64,000 nucleotides of DNA from Isochrysis galbana (GCA_018136815.1 CM030936.1:6189505-6253504); one strand, 5' to 3'; shown: positions 22,788 to 34,600, numbered from the stretch's first letter. The notes: a model not told the origin generated them from the letters alone. Program-made: numbers and translations.

Positions 22788-25700
22788 ATGCGGTGCGGCG
22801 CGCCGCTGTGGCTTCTACTCTGCGCACTGCTGGTGCTGCTGCTGTCGCTTGGGCGTCGGCGTGGAAGTGCTCCGGCGAGCAGCGCAGCTCCGCCGGTGCC
22901 TGACCTTTCCGACCTCCTCCATGCCGCGCGCTCCCACGCCCAGACTCTCTCTCAGCTCTCAGAGGCAGCTTCGGAAGAGAGAGTCCGGATCTCTGCTGCT
23001 CTCTCACGTGGCCCAGAGGCGTCTGCGGGGCCCGAGGAGGCTGGTAGTCAAGGTGACGTGGTGTCTTCACCGCGATGTGCCGATGGATGCACCTCGTACG
23101 GCAACTGCAACGAGCTGACCGGCGAATGCACCTGCGGGCTCAGTCGGAGCGGTGCCAACTGCGCGATGCCGACCATGCCCGCCTGCTCGCTCCAGGCTGG
23201 CCCAGGCGCGCCGCGGGAGGGGTGGACGCGCGGCCGCTCTGGAGCCAGGCGCGCCTTTGGTGACGGCACGCTCGAGGACGGTGGCTCGCTCGACGACGTG
23301 ATCAACCTCTCTTATCTCGCTTCAGAGAACTTTTGGGGCGGCCTGCGCGATGTGACCGAGAAGGACCCGCGTCGGAAGAGCATCCGTCACCGGTGGGTAG
23401 GCATGGTCACCTGCGACTGTGTCGAGCAGGTGCGAGGAAGCTTGCCATGCGGCATGCGCATGGTGCAAGCGATCAGCCCACCGCCAAGAGCCGCGTCCAT
23501 CGCTGCCATACACCGGTGCACCTTGCTTGCGGCGGCGGCAGGGCTACGTATGCCACTCTGATGCGCAACAGGCATGTGGTAGATCCACGATGTATATCCG
23601 GACTCCATACTCACCGTGCCTCTATGCGCAGGCAATCGCCGTCTTCTCGCTCTCGCTCTCCGCCTCGCCGCCGCGCTGGCCAGAGAGGATTGGCCATTCC
23701 GAGTTGTCGATGCAGCGCATTCTATGCGTGGATGACCCGCGGCCAGTTGGCCAGCTTTGGCGCGAGGGCGCCAAGGTTGGCGGCCCGGCGGAAGGCAGGA
23801 TCGGCGGCTCGTCGCTCAAGTGGTCCTATGTGCCTATCGCAGTATGGCTGAAACCATTCCCCGCGCATGCTCCAATTGTGATGCCGCTTGGTATGGCGGC
23901 CGAGGCAGAATGGACCCACCCACCGTCGCCTCACACACTCGAGCTGCTTATTACTCCTGCTGCCAGAGAGAAGCGGGCCAAGGAGGTGACCTTCTACATG
24001 AATCGGCCAGCGGTCGACATGCAGAAGGTGCGCCTTGAGCTGGGCCGCAGCACTGCGAAGCGCATTAGATGCTTCTAGGCACGTGTGCGCAATCGACGTG
24101 CGTCCGTATCCTCCGCTGCTGCTGCCTTGCAGGCCTTTGCGAACATAGGTGGGCTCGCTCCGACCCTCTATCCCCTTGCCGCCTGTGGGCCGCATCAGTG
24201 CCACCGTGCGGGGTGGTGCGGCAGCTGGCCTACGGCGGGCCAGCCGCAGCGGGGCGCGGCCCGTGGCCTACCCAGCTGCCAATGCCTCTCATTGTGGACG
24301 GAGCAAACTGTCATCATGGTACGTGCATAGCTCGGCGTACCCCAACCGAATGGAGCCGCCCTCCGTCTTGATCGACCTAGAACGTTGCCAGGTCAACTGC
24401 GTCACCAGCCATCCTGTGCCTCTCGCCGCTAACACATGCTCCCCCGCCGCCCACCAGCAACGCTCCGCCGAAAAGAACACGGATGCGATACCTAGGCTCT
24501 CCGAGGTCGCCAACCAAGCACCGCATGCGTGCCGGCCTCAGCTTCGTACCTGGAAGCCGGGCATGGAAGGCGCCCGCGCTGTCGTTACAGAACGGGACAC
24601 CGCCGCGTATGACGCTGAAGCCAATTGGTTAGGGGAGGACAGGTGCGCCCGCGAAGTTTCGCTTGCATGCTTGCTTCGCAGCTTGCACTGCCCAAATCGC
24701 TGTGCGCAACTTCCCGTGTACAGGTGGCGCTCGTCCACTCGGGGACACCCGCGCGAAAAGGGATGCCCGAACCAGTGCCTTGGCCGCGGCGCGTGCTCCT
24801 TCGGCTTTTGCCATTGTGACAGGGGTTGGTGGGGTCTGGACTGCGGTTTGAGCATCGCGCGTACCAACGCCATTGGCTCTACCCCGCGGCTCGCGCGGCC
24901 GCGCATCTACGTCTACGAGGTGCCGGCTATGCTGCGTCGAACGTGTGGGCCGTGGAGGTCTTCCGAGGACATTGGAGTACGGCACTGCCCGTGCCCTTCC
25001 GCGCCGCCATCTCGGCCGCACTCCCCCCCCCCCCCCCCCCCCCCCCCCCTTCCTTGGGCCCAGCGCTGCCGTCCCGAACGCTGACGGCGCGGGGCCTTGT
25101 CCTTAGGACGCGGTGCTAACCTCGCCCTTTCTTGAGCCCTTTCCGGCACGAGCCGACCTTTTTTGGATCTACGGCTGCCCTAATGGCGACATGATCCTGC
25201 CGACCCTGCGCTGGGTGAAGCACACGGCTGGTCCGTTTTGGAACGCGTCGGTGTCCCGTGGCACTCGAGCGCAGCACATCCTGACCATTCCTCACGAGGA
25301 GGGCTGGGCTGAGGTGCGGGGCTGTCCAAGTTGAAGGCTTGATGCGCCTCAGCCCCTTTGCATCCTCAGCTTGCCCCGACCGTAGCGTCAGGCGCGTCTG
25401 TGTCTTGCATGCGCCCACGGTGCCAGTACTCGTCTCACAGGTGTGGCACCTGCTCCGTCCATGGCTCGCGTATCGCGGCGGCGACCACGCCAACAACCAG
25501 AGGCACTGGGACGACATCCATCCCGCGTCTCCTACACGGCAGATCGCCGTGCTCCAGCTGCATGGCTTGTCCGACTACACGGACCCGAAGGCACCGCCTC
25601 CCCGGCGTGGGGTTTCCGCCGGGGCGCGGTGTCGGATTTGCTTCCAGCCTGGCAAAGATGTCATGATACCGGGGTGCGCTTGCGACCGACGCGTGAAATC

Positions 25701-27083
25701 GGCCACAGCACACGCTGAGTGTCTCCCCTACCCCCACCACCCCCCTGTGCGGGGCCGCAGTTTCCCAGGAATAATGGACTACCCGCGCGACTTCTCGTAC
25801 AATCGGCGGTTGACGCAGTGCGAGCAGCTATCAGCCGCGTCGACGGCCGACGCGCATGTTCGGCGCGATAACAAGCCGACACTCTTTTTTGCTGGGATAG
25901 TGCAAGTGAGGCGAGCCGCCCATCCGCACAAACCTCAGCAAGTTGGGTTCCAACTGACCAAAGCTTCCGCCTATGCAGACCAAATCGCACGGGCCCGGCC
26001 TGTACGAGCCATCGCGGCTTGTATTTTACAGCTGCTGGAAGAATCGGTCACGTGAGCATGACTTTTCTATTACGCAGACGGAGGTGGTGCTTGTCTCCGT
26101 CAACGCCTGGGAGGTGCGCCACCATGACGCGCCTCACGGATTCCTTGGGATAGGCCCGCCTTCGCCTCATGGGGTTCCTCAAGGCAGGACCGCGCTCGGC
26201 CGCGGTCACTCAATGGCGCACAGGCACCTTGCCCACCCAACTCATCTGCGCGCTGCAGGTAGAGCGACCCGTTGATGCATTTGCACTCACTAGGCAGTCG
26301 TCTGCCTGCGTTGTGCCCGAGGGCAAGATTGGATCGTATGGCCACCGCACTACGCCAGCGCTGCTTCTCGGCTGCGTTCCAGTGATAACGAAGGAGCTCT
26401 TTTCCTTCAATTTTTTTCATGAGGTGGCGTCTACCCCTCAGCCACCCGCCCGCCCCAACCGACGAGGTCGATGAGCAGGCGCCATGGCTCCAAGCGCCTT
26501 GCCACTCGCTCGCGTGCTTGGGAGCTACCTCTGAGCGCACTGCGGCCCTTGCCATCCGCCAGGTGATCAACTGGTCCTCTCTAGCATTGCACGTGCCGCC
26601 TGTGCGCATGCCCGACCTCCCTGCCATCCTAGGCGCCGCGCCTCTAGAGGAGATGCGGCGAAGGGCAGTGAATATGCGCCGGCGGCTACTTTGGACCAAG
26701 ATCTATGGTCCTTGCCACTTGGCTGCGGGCGAAGGGGGGGAAGAGGATGCTTTTGATACGCTGATGCAGGTGACCAAAGAGTGCCGGGCGCTTGTGAATC
26801 CTTGGAGCCTCACACCGCTGCCGAGGCCAGTTCTGACTTCCATTTTGGCGCTAGCTCGCAGGTGCTCCGCTCTCCTCGGACGCACTTCCAGCGCTCGGCG
26901 GTCCATGCAGCCGAACGCGCTCCCGAGATGCTCGACGAGCTCTACCCATGGCTTCGCGCCAGGGGCGCGCACGAGTGCACCCGTGGTTACCAATGCTTTG
27001 ATAAGTATCGGCGCACCTGCGGCTTACCACCTGGCACACCCTTGGTTTACAAGCCTTGGGAAAGGACGAGGAAGACTCGGTGA
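22788..27083 (+). CDS. Exostosin-family (GT47) glycosyltransferase with EGF-like modules
   Basis: Exostosin-type enzymes transfer sugars onto glycans in the Golgi. Exon 1 (22788-23429) has a type II anchor (LWLLLCALLVLLLSL) and an EGF-like module (CTSYGNCNELTGECTC). Exon 2 is 23632-24027, in frame. A second EGF-like block lies near 24180-24290 and a third at 24760-24850 (CPNQCLGRGACSFGFCHC), followed by RIYVYEVPA, the usual start of the exostosin domain. Later exons carry CFQPGKDVMIPG, NKPTLFFAGI, a nucleotide-sugar-type segment (VVPEGKIGSYGHRT then GCVPVI), INWSSLALHVP and a C-terminal tail ending WERTRKTR. A 27-C run (25023-25049) sits in a probable intron. At least eight exons are needed; the middle junctions were not all fixed. 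The chosen ATG follows the polypurine tract. Confidence 0.75.
25023..25049 (+). repeat. 27-nt polyC run
   Basis: Uninterrupted C, within a probable intron of the exostosin gene. Confidence 0.9.
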
Positions 27084-27502
27084 GCTTGGCCGGGCATTTG
27101 GCGCCAAGAAACTTGAAAGGTCATAGCGCAGTGCCTCATAATATATTTGCTGCGACCCCGAAAAGCTTGCCCTAGCCGCTATCCTTGCTCGCATCGACTC
27201 GGCGGAGTTAAGGAATTGTGAGCTGTGACTCGCTGGCTATGGTGCCATGGCTTGTCACTGGATTTCGCATTTGCGGTGCAATTGTAGTGCTGCAAGCTGT
27301 TGTATACGTCGTTACCGTAGGATATTAGCTTTTCGAAGGCTTTCCGTGGATAGCTCCGGGAAAGATATAGATAGGAGCCGAGAGGCGAGAGGTAGGGGTG
27401 GGGACGGAAAACATCGACTTGGTGAAATTGCAACTACAACTACTGGCCATTGCTCTTGTCTCTTGTCTCTTGTGCCATCTGACACAATAAACTAGTAGTA
27501 CT
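27084..27502. other. 3' flank of the exostosin gene
   Basis: No supportable gene. AT-richer sequence with short shadow frames, ending at the duplicated cytochrome b561-like segment. Confidence 0.35.
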
Positions 27503-28000
27503 AAGGCGGCTTGCCTTCATTTGGTCTCCTTTCCCTCAGCGTTTCTTTCCCTCCCTGTGGGGACTCTCACCCTACCATGAGCCCCCCCGCGAGCACCCCG
27601 AAGGAGAGGCCCAGGAGCACCACGTACGCGACGAGAACGGCGTCGCCTTGGCTCGGCATGAGGGCGCGCCCCGAGAGGGCCTGGTAGACGCCCACGCCGA
27701 GCACGGCGTAGCCCGTCCCCTTGTGCGCGACCCGCCACACGGCGCGGCGTGTGGTGCGGGCGCCGGGCGTGCCGCGCCGAGCGCGTTGAGCGGCTGCAGC
27801 AGGGCGAGGGCGAAGGCGACGATCCCGAGCGTGTGATGGTGATGGGGGTGCGAGAAGTGGCGCCCTCGGGGCACCCACGCGACGGCGAGCGCGACGCCGG
27901 CGGCGGCCACCGCAAGCCCGCTTCCCTGAGAGAGCGGGGGGGGGAAGTGCGTTGTTGGGGTTTCCTCCCTTTTTGGGTGGGAGGGAGGGCCGATGGGGGC
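27503..28000 (-). pseudogene. Cytochrome b561-like last exon, copy 1 (frameshifted)
   Basis: Membrane b-type cytochrome fragment. The minus strand reads an intron 3' end (CTCTCTCAG) and then an exon with GSGLAVAAAGVALAVAWV, HPHHHHTLGIVAFALALLQP and, in a different frame, WRVAHKGTGYAVLGVGVY. The last helix is VLVAYVVLLGLSFGVLAGGL. The two parts match the HxxxG..LQP and H..G pattern of b561/DOMON-type domains. Compared with the copy at 51368-51857, one base is missing near 27777, which breaks the frame. The splice acceptor AG is intact here. The unit includes intron and 3' flank, so it was duplicated as DNA, not cDNA. Confidence 0.65.
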
Positions 28001-28862
28001 GTCCATCTTTCTTATGATCCATTGCCATTGCAATCGCTTGCGTACTACTACATCATCAGCCGCCATTCCATTTATAGACATGGTTGAGCACTGTGACTGT
28101 GAGGTGGGTGCCTTTGCTTAAATACTAGACGATTTTTTTTGTGTGCCGGCGCATCGCGTATTTGGAAACGAGGGGTACCAAATGAAGGCAAACGACCTTA
28201 TTGTTATAGTTTTTGCCGATGGAGCACGTGCCGACGGCTCCCCGCCTCTCCCAGCCAGAACCTACTTTTGTAAGCGTGGGGGTCAATGGGGGCAAGAAGA
28301 TATGTTTGCACCGGAGGGGGGAGCGGCAGCTCCCCCCTCCCCTCTCTCCTCCCTCTTCCCCCTCTCTTCCCTGCGGCGGGGGCCCATGGCGCGCGCCTGC
28401 GGCCCCACTTCAGGTCCCCAAATGGCCTGCAGGGGCCTGGGAGCACAGTTCAGGGGGCAGGTGAGGCTGGGCCACGACGGCCGATTTCGACGCAGCTTGG
28501 GGGCGCGTCGCGCGCGATTGGCGTCGCTGGCTGGGCGGCACCTGGATATATGGGAGTAACAAGTGAGCCATGAATATCAATTGATACGCGCGCGCACACG
28601 CGCACACATGCACGCGCAGAGCGCGCGTGCGCGTCCTACGCCCTACCTACGCCCCGCAGCGCACAGAGCCACTGCGCCGCTGCACGGCGCTGTCACGAGT
28701 GGGCGCACCCCCCCCCCCCCCCCCCCGTACAACCACGCTACCTAAAACGGAGGGGTTTTGAAGCTGTTGAAACATAGTAAAAACGGGCTGTTTTTGGCCT
28801 TCGTAGAAACACGGTCAACACGGGTTTGCTTCTGGACTACAGGACTGGAGCTCTAGAGCTCT
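28001..28862. other. Intergenic region with polyC run
   Basis: No supportable gene. It contains a CT/GC block at 28310-28480 that resembles 5060-5230, a CGCG/CACACG alternating tract near 28585-28640 and a 20-C run at 28708-28727. Confidence 0.35.
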
Positions 28863-28881
28863 AGTAGAGAGAGAGAGAGGG

Positions 28882-28972
<91 letters not shown>

Positions 28973-28983
28973 GAGAGAGAGGG

Positions 28984-29039
<56 letters not shown>

Positions 29040-29044
29040 AGAGA
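28863..29044 (+). repeat. (GA)n microsatellite
   Basis: About 180 bp of GA repeats with scattered GG interruptions. It is followed by a further purine-rich stretch to about 29250. The Leu/Ser-rich minus frames here are artefacts. Confidence 0.95.
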
Positions 29045-29728
29045 CGCGCGCGGCGGGGGGGTCACATCGGGAGTGAGGGAGCGCCGACTTCCGTCGTTTC
29101 ACCCGTGTCCCCAGCAAAGAAAACGAGGAGAAGAGAGAGGAAAGAAGGGGGGGGGGCAGAGAGAGTGGAGAGAGGGAGGGGGAGGGAGGGAGATAAAAGA
29201 GTAGTGGAAGGAGAGAGAGAGAGAGAGAAGAGAGGAGAGGAGCAAAGAGCGCAATCGCTGCCGGCCGTTGTTTTGAGCCACGACGACGGGGCTCCCTCCA
29301 CGGCAATCGGCACCCATCATCACCAGCCCACACACCGCGTAAGCCGTCGGCTGCCTGCTGGCGTCGCTGCTTCGCGACAGGTTGAAGCTGCCCTCACTCG
29401 CACTGGCTCAGTCTTAAGTCTTATTCCCTCTGGACCTCTCTCTTCTGCTCACACAAGGCTTCACTTCCATCCACCTCTCTGCGTGCCTGCCTCTCCGCTC
29501 CCCCTCTCCCTCTCCCTCCCCTTTCCCCTCTCGCCCGATTCCGCTCAGAATACTCGAGCACTACCTACTTCTGCACTCTCACCATCTTTCGCACCCGCCA
29601 CACCACCTGTGCCGTGCCTATGCAGTTGTTTGACAGCCTTTTAGTTCAACATCGCTGCCATCGCCGCAGCCTCTTGAAGATCTTTCTGAGAGTCGAGCTT
29701 CTCGTGGATCGCTACAGCGCAGCTCTTG

Positions 29729-31963
29729 ATGATTCCACACTACTCGTGGGCTGTTGCAGCTCAGCTTTTGATGATTCCAGTCTTGACAGCTCTGCCACCT
29801 TCCTCGACTCCGCGAGCGACGTCACCTGCTTCACCACTGATGCCTTTGGCGATTTGGTCAGGCCAAATGTCAACTCCTTGGCTCTCTCCATCATCGCCGC
29901 CGACATCGCCGCCTTCGTCGATGCCATTGCTCCCGCCATCTTCGCGGTCGTCGACATCACAACCGCAGCAATCCACTTTGCCAACTCCCCCGCCACCCCT
30001 GTCACCGCCTCTGTTGTCGTCCCCGTCACTGCCCCCATCACTGCCGCCGTGGTCATCCTCGTCATGGCTAGGCTTCCTCGGTGGCAAGTTGTTCGTCACC
30101 ACATTCATGTCTCTCTTATTTCTCCGCTCTCTCGTGAAGAGCTTTATCTTGAAACACCCGGTGCCTTCAACGGCGCCAGCACCACCGTTGGTGCCGACCT
30201 CTAGGCCGTCCTCAGCACCATTCCCTCCATGGCCATCACTACCACCAAGTATAGCATCACCACCGTCGTCGATGGGGTGTGGTGACGAGCTTCTTATCGC
30301 CCAGCTCTTGCCACAGAGGATTCGTCTCAATGGCATGGCGCCCCCCAATGAGTGGTGTTTCAATACGATACCGGAGGCGGACCGCGGCTCCGCCACCTTC
30401 ATCCCGTCGGCCAATGAGACGTGCGCACTATACTATGTCGACCCTGTGCAGTCGTTGCCCTGGTACGAAAGCTATCCAGCAGACTGCACCGCTGGCTGCA
30501 GATTATGCGAGTACGCGCTTACTGCCGGCAAGGGATACCAGTGCAAGTCGTCTGCTTTGCTTTTGCGCGGCTGCCCAGGTCCATCGTGGCCGCCCCGGCC
30601 GCCATCCAATCCCCCACCGAGCGTGCCGCCTCTCCCTCTGAAACCCAACCTCTTATATATGCTTGCCGACGATTTGGGCTATCACGATCTCGGCGTTCAG
30701 GGTTGTGCCGATATCCCCACTCCCTCGCTAGACTCGATCGCAGCGAATGGCATCCGGTTCACAAATGGCTATGTTGCTGCCCCTGTCTGCAGCCCTTCTC
30801 GTGCAGGCATCCTCACCGGTCGTTACCAGAATCGGTTCGGCTATGAGCACAACACTCCAAATGCGGACCTTGGTCCCGAGGGCATGCCTGCAGGCGTGGC
30901 AACTGCGGTAACAGCGTTCAGAGAGGCGGGCTACGTCACAGGTCACATTGGCAAGTGGCACGTAGGATTCTATTTTGACAAGGCCTCGACGCCTGAGACT
31001 ATCGGCTTCAACAGGTCCGTATGGTACCACGGCCAGACCAAACTACCGACTTTGGGCGGTCACATCTACCATTGGACGCCGCAAGGTGGCTCCGTTATCA
31101 GCGTGTCCGCCACGGACCGCTACGTCGATGAAGCTATGGCACGAGAAGCGGTGGCCTTCATGCATGAGTTCTGGGCTGCGCCGTGGTTTCTCTATATCGG
31201 ATTCCTCACACCTCATGAGCCATTGGACACGCCTGAGGACGCCTTTTATCCAGACCTGTCGCTGTCGCGAGACAAGCGACAACTGGTATACAAGGCGATG
31301 AGTCTCCTTGATATAAGCGTCGGGAAGGTCATGGCCGGCTTGCGCGCGCATAATATGGAGGAGAAAACGATCGTCTTCTTCACGAGTGATAATGGCGCCT
31401 ACCCGGGCTTCCCCAATCATCTAAACGACCTCCCGCCCACTGGATGGCGTGGCAATGCTGGGAGCAACACCCCGTTTCGCGGCCAAAAGGGCTATTTGTT
31501 CGAAGGCGGCATCCGAGTGCCCTTTCTCATGCAGTTCAAGGGGGTGCTGCCGCGCGGCACAGTGAGCCATATTCCGGTCATTTCGTTAGACATCCTGCCT
31601 ACCGGCCTCGCTGCGGCTGGCGTGGATATCAGCCGTTACGACGGCGTGAACCTTCTCCCGCTCTTGCGTGGCCAAACGTCTTCCCTGCCTCGAAAGTATC
31701 TCCACTGGCGATATAACGGTGGGCTGGACAGAGCTTCTCGAGAACAAGATGGCCACTTCAAACTGCTGCGCTCGATGAGTAACGTCTACGACGGCACTGT
31801 CGAGACCATGCTCTTCAACGTGACGGCAGATCCAGAGGAACGTCAAGACCTTTCAAGTATGTTCCCTGATAAATATGCAGAGATGAAGGCGGCATGGGAC
31901 GCATGGGAACACGAAATGGCTGAGCCTTTGTGGGGGCCTCCTTGGTACACCGGAGGATGGTGA
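29729..31963 (+). CDS. Type I sulfatase (formylglycine-dependent), apparently intronless
   Basis: Hydrolyses sulfate esters, in the secretory pathway or at the surface. The sulfatase signature CSPSRAGILTGR supplies the Cys that is converted to formylglycine. Metal and active-site motifs are visible: LADDLGYHDLG, HIGKWHVG, TPHEPLD and FTSDNGAYP. Later come FRGQKGYLFEGGIRVPF and DILPTGLAAAG, typical of arylsulfatase A/B-type enzymes. A Cys-rich segment (residues about 205-285) precedes the catalytic domain. The first about 180 codons are Ser/Pro-rich low complexity overlapping another open frame. The real start may therefore be further in, or the 5' part may be spliced; a hydrophobic stretch (FMSLLFLRSLVKSF) could be the anchor. 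The catalytic region has no intron, unlike most genes here, which hints at later acquisition. Substrate unknown. Confidence 0.85.
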   Translation: MIPHYSWAVAAQLLMIPVLTALPPSSTPRATSPASPLMPLAIWSGQMSTPWLSPSSPPTSPPSSMPLLPPSSRSSTSQPQQSTLPTPPPPLSPPLLSSPSLPPSLPPWSSSSWLGFLGGKLFVTTFMSLLFLRSLVKSFILKHPVPSTAPAPPLVPTSRPSSAPFPPWPSLPPSIASPPSSMGCGDELLIAQLLPQRIRLNGMAPPNEWCFNTIPEADRGSATFIPSANETCALYYVDPVQSLPWYESYPADCTAGCRLCEYALTAGKGYQCKSSALLLRGCPGPSWPPRPPSNPPPSVPPLPLKPNLLYMLADDLGYHDLGVQGCADIPTPSLDSIAANGIRFTNGYVAAPVCSPSRAGILTGRYQNRFGYEHNTPNADLGPEGMPAGVATAVTAFREAGYVTGHIGKWHVGFYFDKASTPETIGFNRSVWYHGQTKLPTLGGHIYHWTPQGGSVISVSATDRYVDEAMAREAVAFMHEFWAAPWFLYIGFLTPHEPLDTPEDAFYPDLSLSRDKRQLVYKAMSLLDISVGKVMAGLRAHNMEEKTIVFFTSDNGAYPGFPNHLNDLPPTGWRGNAGSNTPFRGQKGYLFEGGIRVPFLMQFKGVLPRGTVSHIPVISLDILPTGLAAAGVDISRYDGVNLLPLLRGQTSSLPRKYLHWRYNGGLDRASREQDGHFKLLRSMSNVYDGTVETMLFNVTADPEERQDLSSMFPDKYAEMKAAWDAWEHEMAEPLWGPPWYTGGW

Positions 31964-32568
31964 TGAGTCCGTTCATAGCCCGGTCACTCACTCATTTTAA
32001 CCACTATTTCCCACCTCCCCTGGGTGTCCAAGGATTCCGCAGGGTCGCCCCCAAACCTCTCCGCGAAAATGAATTCTGTCTTGTTTGCGCGTTTTCTTTT
32101 TACGCATCGCTGTGGGGGCTACCGTGCTACCGTGGGGGGTCTGGGGCCCAAAGGGCACCGGATATGTGCTAGTTACACCTATCCGGTCACCATATCCAAA
32201 AATCTCGTGATGAATCCTGAATCTTGACTTGGTCAATATGCACCCTTAGATGTTAAAATAGCTGTTTGAACGGCCCTACAGCCTCCCAAGCCCCAAACAC
32301 TAAGCCACTCAGTGTGAGTGTGATGAGACGATGAGACACGGGTCATGGCGATAGAATTAAAACGGCCCGGCGGCCTCCGCGCCGATGGTCTGTCTCTCTC
32401 TCGCCGTCTCCTTAGCGATAGAGATTCCGTCTGCGTGCCAGCGCACCCCCTGGCGGTATCTTCTCTCTTCTTTCCTCTTCCTGACCCACCCCGCCGCCCC
32501 CTTGACCCCTTTCATCACGGACGGCATCGGGCAGCCGGGGGAGGGAGGGGTGGAGCGAGAGCCCTCGG
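31964..32568. other. Intergenic region
   Basis: Separates the sulfatase and GT31 genes on the same strand. No supportable gene. An upstream exon of the GT31 gene with a signal anchor may lie between 32345 and 32568 (open in one frame), but no junction was identified. Confidence 0.35.
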
Positions 32569-33795
32569 ATGCGGGGTGGGCAGAGGCTCGGGGTGGAGGG
32601 CGAGCCGCTTCTGGGGATCATCGGAATCTTCAGCTTCGAATCCAACCGCCAATACCGCGACGTGATCCGCCAGACGTGGGGGCACACGGGCGAGCCGTAT
32701 GGGCTTCACTCTCGCTTTGTGATGCGTGGGCTCCACACAAACGCTCGCGAGGAGGAGGAGGCTTTCGGTGACATCTTCTTCCTAGAGGAGCTGGAGGCGC
32801 GGCTTTCTCGGCGCATTGGGCCGCTGCTCACCCTGATTTCGTGGATGCGCGCCGCGCTCGCTGCCTGGCCGCGTGCACAGCTCATTGGTAAGGCGGACGA
32901 TGACGTGTGGGTTCACCTGCCTGGAGTGGCGCTCCACGCGCAGAGCGCTCTGGCGGAGCTCAAGAACAAGCACGACATCAGCAATATGCTTTGGGGGGTT
33001 GTTGAGACCTTTCACTGGGTCCTCAACCGCGATATTCCAATAGGGTTCAGCTATGGCTACGGGCACAACTGGAGATGCGCGCACAGAATCCTGTTGGACA
33101 AGGAATCGGTGGCTGAGAATTGGAAACGACCGTCTGCTGATGTAGCTGCAATGGGGCATTCGGGAGCGAACTCGCAGGCGAGCCTTGAAAGACGGGGGTG
33201 GCCATCCGAATTCAACCGCTCCTTGCTCATTGGCCCATTCCCGTTCATCAAAGGTCCGCTAATCTTGATCACGCGAGAGCTTGTGAGCTCTGTATTGGCT
33301 GACCAGACACTCCTGAACTATGTATCCACGGTGGCGAACCGCCCGCCCTTGGAGAAAACGTCGATCCCCTGGGAGGATGTCTTCCTTGGCGCAGCGCTCG
33401 CGCACATCCGGCTGAACCACACGCAGAGAGGCCTCCCGCGGGCTGCCTTCGTGGCCACCGCAAGCCCGCACTTTGCGCACGAATACGACCTAAAGCTCTC
33501 CAACATCACGCTGATCTACCATCAGTTGACGAAGAGGCCGGTCCGAATCTGCCTGGCGCACCGTTGGATGGCTGAACATGGCCAATTGCCGCGAATTCCG
33601 CCACCGATACGCTGCGAGACGCGCGATGGAAGACATGTGTACAGGTCGTGTTCGGGCCAAAGTTGGCTTTTATGCTCGATGCCCTCTACATCTTCGAAGG
33701 GCTACTCAAATTTGAAGACAATTGATGGATACCAGGCACACGTTGATCGACAGCTGGAAAAGCCCTACAACTGTGACACTACGCTACATAGATGA
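32569..33795 (+). CDS. GT31-type beta-1,3-glycosyltransferase
   Basis: Galactosyltransferase-family enzyme, expected in the Golgi. GIFSFESNRQYRDVIRQTWG matches the domain start (the R..IR.TW block). KADDDVWVH is the DxD nucleotide-sugar/Mn site. WEDVFLGAAL is the EDV block near the catalytic base. No membrane anchor is visible in the 408-residue frame, so a 5' exon may be missing. The last about 38 residues fall within the dispersed 118-bp repeat (33681-33797). The annotated C-terminus may therefore be donated by a repeat, or the true end may be at an intron upstream of it (a CAG|GTCGTG donor candidate lies near 33645). Confidence 0.75.
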   Translation: MRGGQRLGVEGEPLLGIIGIFSFESNRQYRDVIRQTWGHTGEPYGLHSRFVMRGLHTNAREEEEAFGDIFFLEELEARLSRRIGPLLTLISWMRAALAAWPRAQLIGKADDDVWVHLPGVALHAQSALAELKNKHDISNMLWGVVETFHWVLNRDIPIGFSYGYGHNWRCAHRILLDKESVAENWKRPSADVAAMGHSGANSQASLERRGWPSEFNRSLLIGPFPFIKGPLILITRELVSSVLADQTLLNYVSTVANRPPLEKTSIPWEDVFLGAALAHIRLNHTQRGLPRAAFVATASPHFAHEYDLKLSNITLIYHQLTKRPVRICLAHRWMAEHGQLPRIPPPIRCETRDGRHVYRSCSGQSWLLCSMPSTSSKGYSNLKTIDGYQAHVDRQLEKPYNCDTTLHR

Positions 33796-33797
33796 TG
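33681..33797 (+). repeat. Dispersed 118-bp repeat, GT31 copy
   Basis: Same family as 12168-12285 in opposite orientation. It overlaps the 3' end of the GT31 reading frame and supplies its stop region. Confidence 0.75.
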
Positions 33798-33799
33798 GG

Positions 33800-34600
33800 A
33801 TATGCACGAGACACTAGAATATGGTGGATTGGGCGTGGTCACTAGCTGGGCGCTCCTTGTGAGGAGTGTGGTAGAGTCGCTCAACAGGCGGCGCAATTTA
33901 CGTGGCGGCGGGTAGGTGAGAGGTAGCCGTCGCTTTGGACAGGCGAAATGATTGATGTAAGTAGATATCATGCTTGCGGAGGTTTTACCACTGCATGCAT
34001 ATCCGCCGCGTAAAAATGTGCGAGCCCAACGGTCGAGGGTGTCGCATTCGCGAATCGACGCTCGTTAGGCTTCTCTCTCCTCTTCGTTCGGTATTTATCG
34101 TTATAATTCTCTCGTTCTCGTTCTCGGTCAAAAACTTCGCGTGGACGCCTAGGATCTAGGGTTGTGGAGCGCCCTCTCTCTTTCTCTCGAAGAGAAGGGA
34201 AGTTTCCTCACCTTTCTTCCTCCCAGGCGCCTCGCAAAAGGTTTAATTCGCTATCTCCCCGCGTTTCTTTACCTGCTTCTGGGGGCAATCAGGTTTGGTT
34301 TGCCATCTCCCCTCGGAGATCGATTTAGGTTCGCTGCTTGGGTGAGGGAATCTTTCTCCTTGGTCCTTGGTTTGCCATCTCCCCTTGGAGATTGATTTAG
34401 ATTCGCTGCTTTGGTTTTGGGTTATCTTTCCCCTTGATGCAAGTTGCATGGAAGATGGAAGCCCTTGGTCCCGTTGGTTTTTGGTTTTCTCCTCCCTTGG
34501 TTGCTACTCGGGGTTGCTCGATAGAAACGTCTAGAAGGTCCACGCTCAACAGCAAGATTTCTTCGATTGCAAGGATACCTCGCTGCGATCTGTATCCAAT
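33800..34600. other. Intergenic repeats
   Basis: No gene. Contains a tandem pair: TTTGCCATCTCCCCT, then GGAGAT, GATTTAG and TTCGCTGCTT, at about 34298-34343 and again at 34371-34415 with few changes. Confidence 0.45.

Noticed and set aside
28815..29333. Long Ser/Leu-rich minus-strand frame
   Set aside because: It is the translation of a GA/CT microsatellite; no complexity or domain.
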